Made by a program: the position numbers and the translations under genes
Notes under the pieces: generated by a model
The model's input: the letters and a program-made list of their open reading frames with translations, nothing else
What the model was told of the DNA's origin: nothing
Database searches by the model: none
Source: GCA-2715645 sp042095375
GTDB taxonomy: Bacteria > Bacteroidota > Bacteroidia > Cytophagales > MED-G16
Length of the DNA: 64,000 bases
Assembly (NCBI GenBank): GCA_042095375.1
Contig: JBELBJ010000003.1
Span: forward strand, 35,846 to 99,845
Reading direction: 5' to 3'
Part shown: piece by piece, positions 62,841-64,000 of the stretch
How the letters are laid out: every line of letters starts with the position of its first letter
How positions within the stretch are numbered: position 1 is the stretch's first letter

Positions 62841-62864
62841 ATGTATCCATTAATGTATCCTATA
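62841..62864. repeat. paired ATGTATCC repeats at the integrase 5' end
   Basis: ATGTATCC occurs at 62841-62848 and 62853-62860, 12 nt apart, spacer ATTA, directly before the integrase ATG. The second copy belongs to the 14-mer TAATGTATCCTATA that is repeated at the other end of the gene. The pair lies where transcription of the integrase would start, so it may also be an autoregulatory operator. Confidence 0.75.
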
Positions 62865-62872
62865 CAAAAATA
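62865..62872 (-). promoter_or_regulatory. candidate -7 box of the integrase
   Basis: TATTTTTG on the minus strand fits TAnnTTTG. It touches the repeat pair and ends 24 nt before the integrase ATG. Confidence 0.4.
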
Positions 62873-62908
62873 TAAATTTAATACTTAAAAATGATTATTA
62901 TTGATATT

Positions 62909-63817
62909 TTAGGCTTCTCTTTCTATGGGTAATGTTGAACATCTGAAAAGTCCACCAAATTTTGATATTTCATCATATCTTATTTTTTCTACCTTATACC
63001 CATGATTTTCTAGTGTAATATTTAGTCTTCTAAATGATATATTTGATATTATGGTTTTATTATTAATTGAAAAAATATTTGTGTTTAAATTATATAATTC
63101 TTCATTACTTATTTTTATAATATTACTTTTTCCAAAAAGTTTATTAATCAATTCAACATCACTTTTATTTTTAAACCCATCTTCATATAAAATCAATTTT
63201 TTATTCCCTATAGGCTGCATACTACAATCTAAATGTAATACATTTGAATAAGGATCATAATCGTTTTTTATTAATTCAAACCCATAAGTTTTTTTGTTTG
63301 GAAAACTATTTTTTATAAACTCAAAACCTTTTTCGTTAGTTCTTGACACTTTATAATCATCAAATGATGATTTTTTTGAATATCCTACAAAAATTATGTC
63401 ATCATATAGTATAACATCTCCACCTTCAATTTTTATTTCTTTTGGTATATAAATTTTATTTTCAATATTTCTTACAATTTCATCAATTCCTTTTTTTTCA
63501 TTATTTCTTTCTTTTATTATTTCAGGAATAAATAATTTATTTTCAATAACAAAGGCAATATCTCTTGAAAAGATTTGATTTAAATTTTTTATATTTTTAG
63601 GTCTTAATACTTCAACATCATATTTTAATAATATTTTAGCAAACTCTTCAATTTCATCAATACATTCTTTTTCATTTGGATAATTATTTTTTATTATACT
63701 ATCTCTTGTTTTAGGATCTATACAATTACTAATATTTGGTTTATCTCCAATGTCATTAGCAATGCCTAGTACAACGGAAACTAATTTATTTGTTTCATTA
63801 TTTACATTGAGATTCAT
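62909..63817 (-). CDS. dimethylarginine dimethylaminohydrolase/arginine-deiminase-family protein
   Basis: A 302-residue beta/alpha-propeller protein. Motifs: KLVSVVLGIANDIGDKP at the N-terminus, IFSRDIAFVIENKLFIPE, IEGGDVILYDDIIFVGYS, the catalytic His in NVLHLDCSMQPIG, and the catalytic Cys C293 in GGLFRCSTLPIERE. The full set for hydrolysing arginine-type guanidines is present. In Flavobacteria this gene usually precedes a CtlX-like gene and they are thought to act together on arginine or citrulline; here 1.3 kb with the integrase separates them. Confidence 0.85.
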   Translation of the reverse strand: MNLNVNNETNKLVSVVLGIANDIGDKPNISNCIDPKTRDSIIKNNYPNEKECIDEIEEFAKILLKYDVEVLRPKNIKNLNQIFSRDIAFVIENKLFIPEIIKERNNEKKGIDEIVRNIENKIYIPKEIKIEGGDVILYDDIIFVGYSKKSSFDDYKVSRTNEKGFEFIKNSFPNKKTYGFELIKNDYDPYSNVLHLDCSMQPIGNKKLILYEDGFKNKSDVELINKLFGKSNIIKISNEELYNLNTNIFSINNKTIISNISFRRLNITLENHGYKVEKIRYDEISKFGGLFRCSTLPIEREA

Positions 63818-63834
63818 TGATGACGTTTTAGATA

Positions 63835-64000
63835 TTATAACTTTAAATTAATTTCCAAATATTTCTTTGGGGCAGTAATAGCATTTAATACGTAAAATGT
63901 TAAATTATTTACATCAATTTTATTTTTTGTCTTCAAAGAAATTTCTGAAGTACTTTTTGGTGAGATTAAGATTATGTCATTGTTCGTTTCAAAAGTAAAG
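63835..64000 (-). CDS. C-terminal end of an unrecognised protein (partial)
   Basis: The last 54 codons of a gene that runs off the window end, with stop TAA at 63835-63837. The visible part reads FETNNDIILISPKSTSEIS and later YVLNAITAPKKYLEINL, beta-strand-like and polar. I do not recognise the family. It is on the same strand as the DDAH-like gene, which starts 17 nt after this stop, so they may be co-transcribed. Confidence 0.5.
   Translation of the reverse strand, partial: FTFETNNDIILISPKSTSEISLKTKNKIDVNNLTFYVLNAITAPKKYLEINLKL

Larger units (their letters stand above)
61653..62864 (-). mobile_element. putative single-gene integrase element
   Basis: A 1.2-kb unit made of one tyrosine recombinase gene with 14-bp exact direct repeats at its two ends (61653-61666 and 62851-62864), each part of a 12-nt-phased pair. 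It lies between the CtlX-like and DDAH-like genes, both on the same strand and commonly adjacent in Flavobacteria. The repeats could be attachment sites left after integration, or recombinase-binding sites. No cargo gene, transposase ends or target-site duplication are visible, so the mobile status is inference. Confidence 0.45.

Noticed and set aside
1..64000. CRISPR arrays, restriction or toxin-antitoxin systems, prophage genes, rRNA genes, riboswitches
   Set aside because: Looked for spaced repeats, rRNA-like GC-rich blocks and defence-gene motifs; none seen.

Overview
The window is a compact, very AT-rich stretch of a Bacteroidota chromosome, most likely an uncultivated, probably marine, member of the Flavobacteriia/Flavobacteriales with a streamlined genome. 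Reasons: a PorW/SprE-like type IX secretion lipoprotein next to an M23 peptidase, a bactofilin and an atpI-B-E-F-H-A-G cluster without atpD/atpC; the alpha2-type GlyRS and eukaryote-like IleRS; DUF4105, DUF4783, DUF493 and LptC genes in Flavobacteria-like order; candidate -7 boxes matching the Bacteroidota pattern TAnnTTTG ahead of many transcription units; and almost no Shine-Dalgarno sequences. Both assembly gaps are exactly 100 N (9599-9698 and 46521-46620), so the sequence is a scaffold, as from a single-cell or metagenome assembly. No intergenic stretch reaches 300 bases.

Layout. 1-8769: porW (partial, minus), then M23 peptidase, bactofilin, AtpZ/AtpI-like proteins and atpBEFHAG. 8771-9779: a GNAT-like protein broken by an assembly gap. 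9886-15396: Na+-pumping decarboxylase oadG-oadA-oadB followed by thrB-thrC. 15419-23763: LOG-family protein, glyS, an MMPL/RND exporter, ileS, lspA. 23767-32844: DUF721-recF, pdhA, a TPR membrane protein, ribH, nhaD, anmK, an outer-membrane barrel and a secreted TPR protein. 32850-38786: an envelope run with an unrecognised coiled-coil membrane protein, lptC, a CNNM/CorC protein and a PpiD-like isomerase. 38788-44580: DUF493, pterin dehydratase, rsmI, DUF4105, recX-YcxB-DUF4783 (minus), gpmI and a lipoprotein. 44585-48523: kynU, an SDR protein with a gap, an NTF2-like protein, a Bax-inhibitor-1 protein and tRNA-Val(GAC). 48623-57493: a histidine kinase/response regulator pair, a stand-alone HisA-like protein, purK-purE, glnS, phoX, folE. 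57490-64000 (all minus): a saccharopine-dehydrogenase-like protein, gltX, ridA, a CtlX-like hydrolase, a lone tyrosine integrase flanked by matching repeats, a DDAH/arginine-deiminase-family protein and the end of an unknown gene.

How it fits together. Most genes are housekeeping: energy conversion (H+-type ATP synthase c subunit, Na+ decarboxylase pump, Na+/H+ antiporter), translation (four aminoacyl-tRNA synthetases, one tRNA, rsmI), envelope assembly (LspA, LptC, PpiD, bactofilin, M23) and biosynthesis of threonine, riboflavin, purines, tetrahydropterins and NAD. All nine convergent gene pairs overlap or lie within 22 nt of each other.

The most interesting items are: (1) a 1.2-kb unit consisting only of an IntDOT-like tyrosine recombinase bounded by two pairs of the same 12-nt-phased repeat, inserted between two amidinohydrolase-family genes; (2) a HisA-like TIM barrel whose first catalytic Asp is Tyr, outside any his operon; (3) two adjacent envelope genes of different architecture sharing a C-terminal Cys-Trp module; (4) a perfect 16-bp palindrome on the -7 box of an outer-membrane protein gene and a 15-bp inverted repeat between porW and the M23 gene; (5) probable leaderless starts for glyS and purK.
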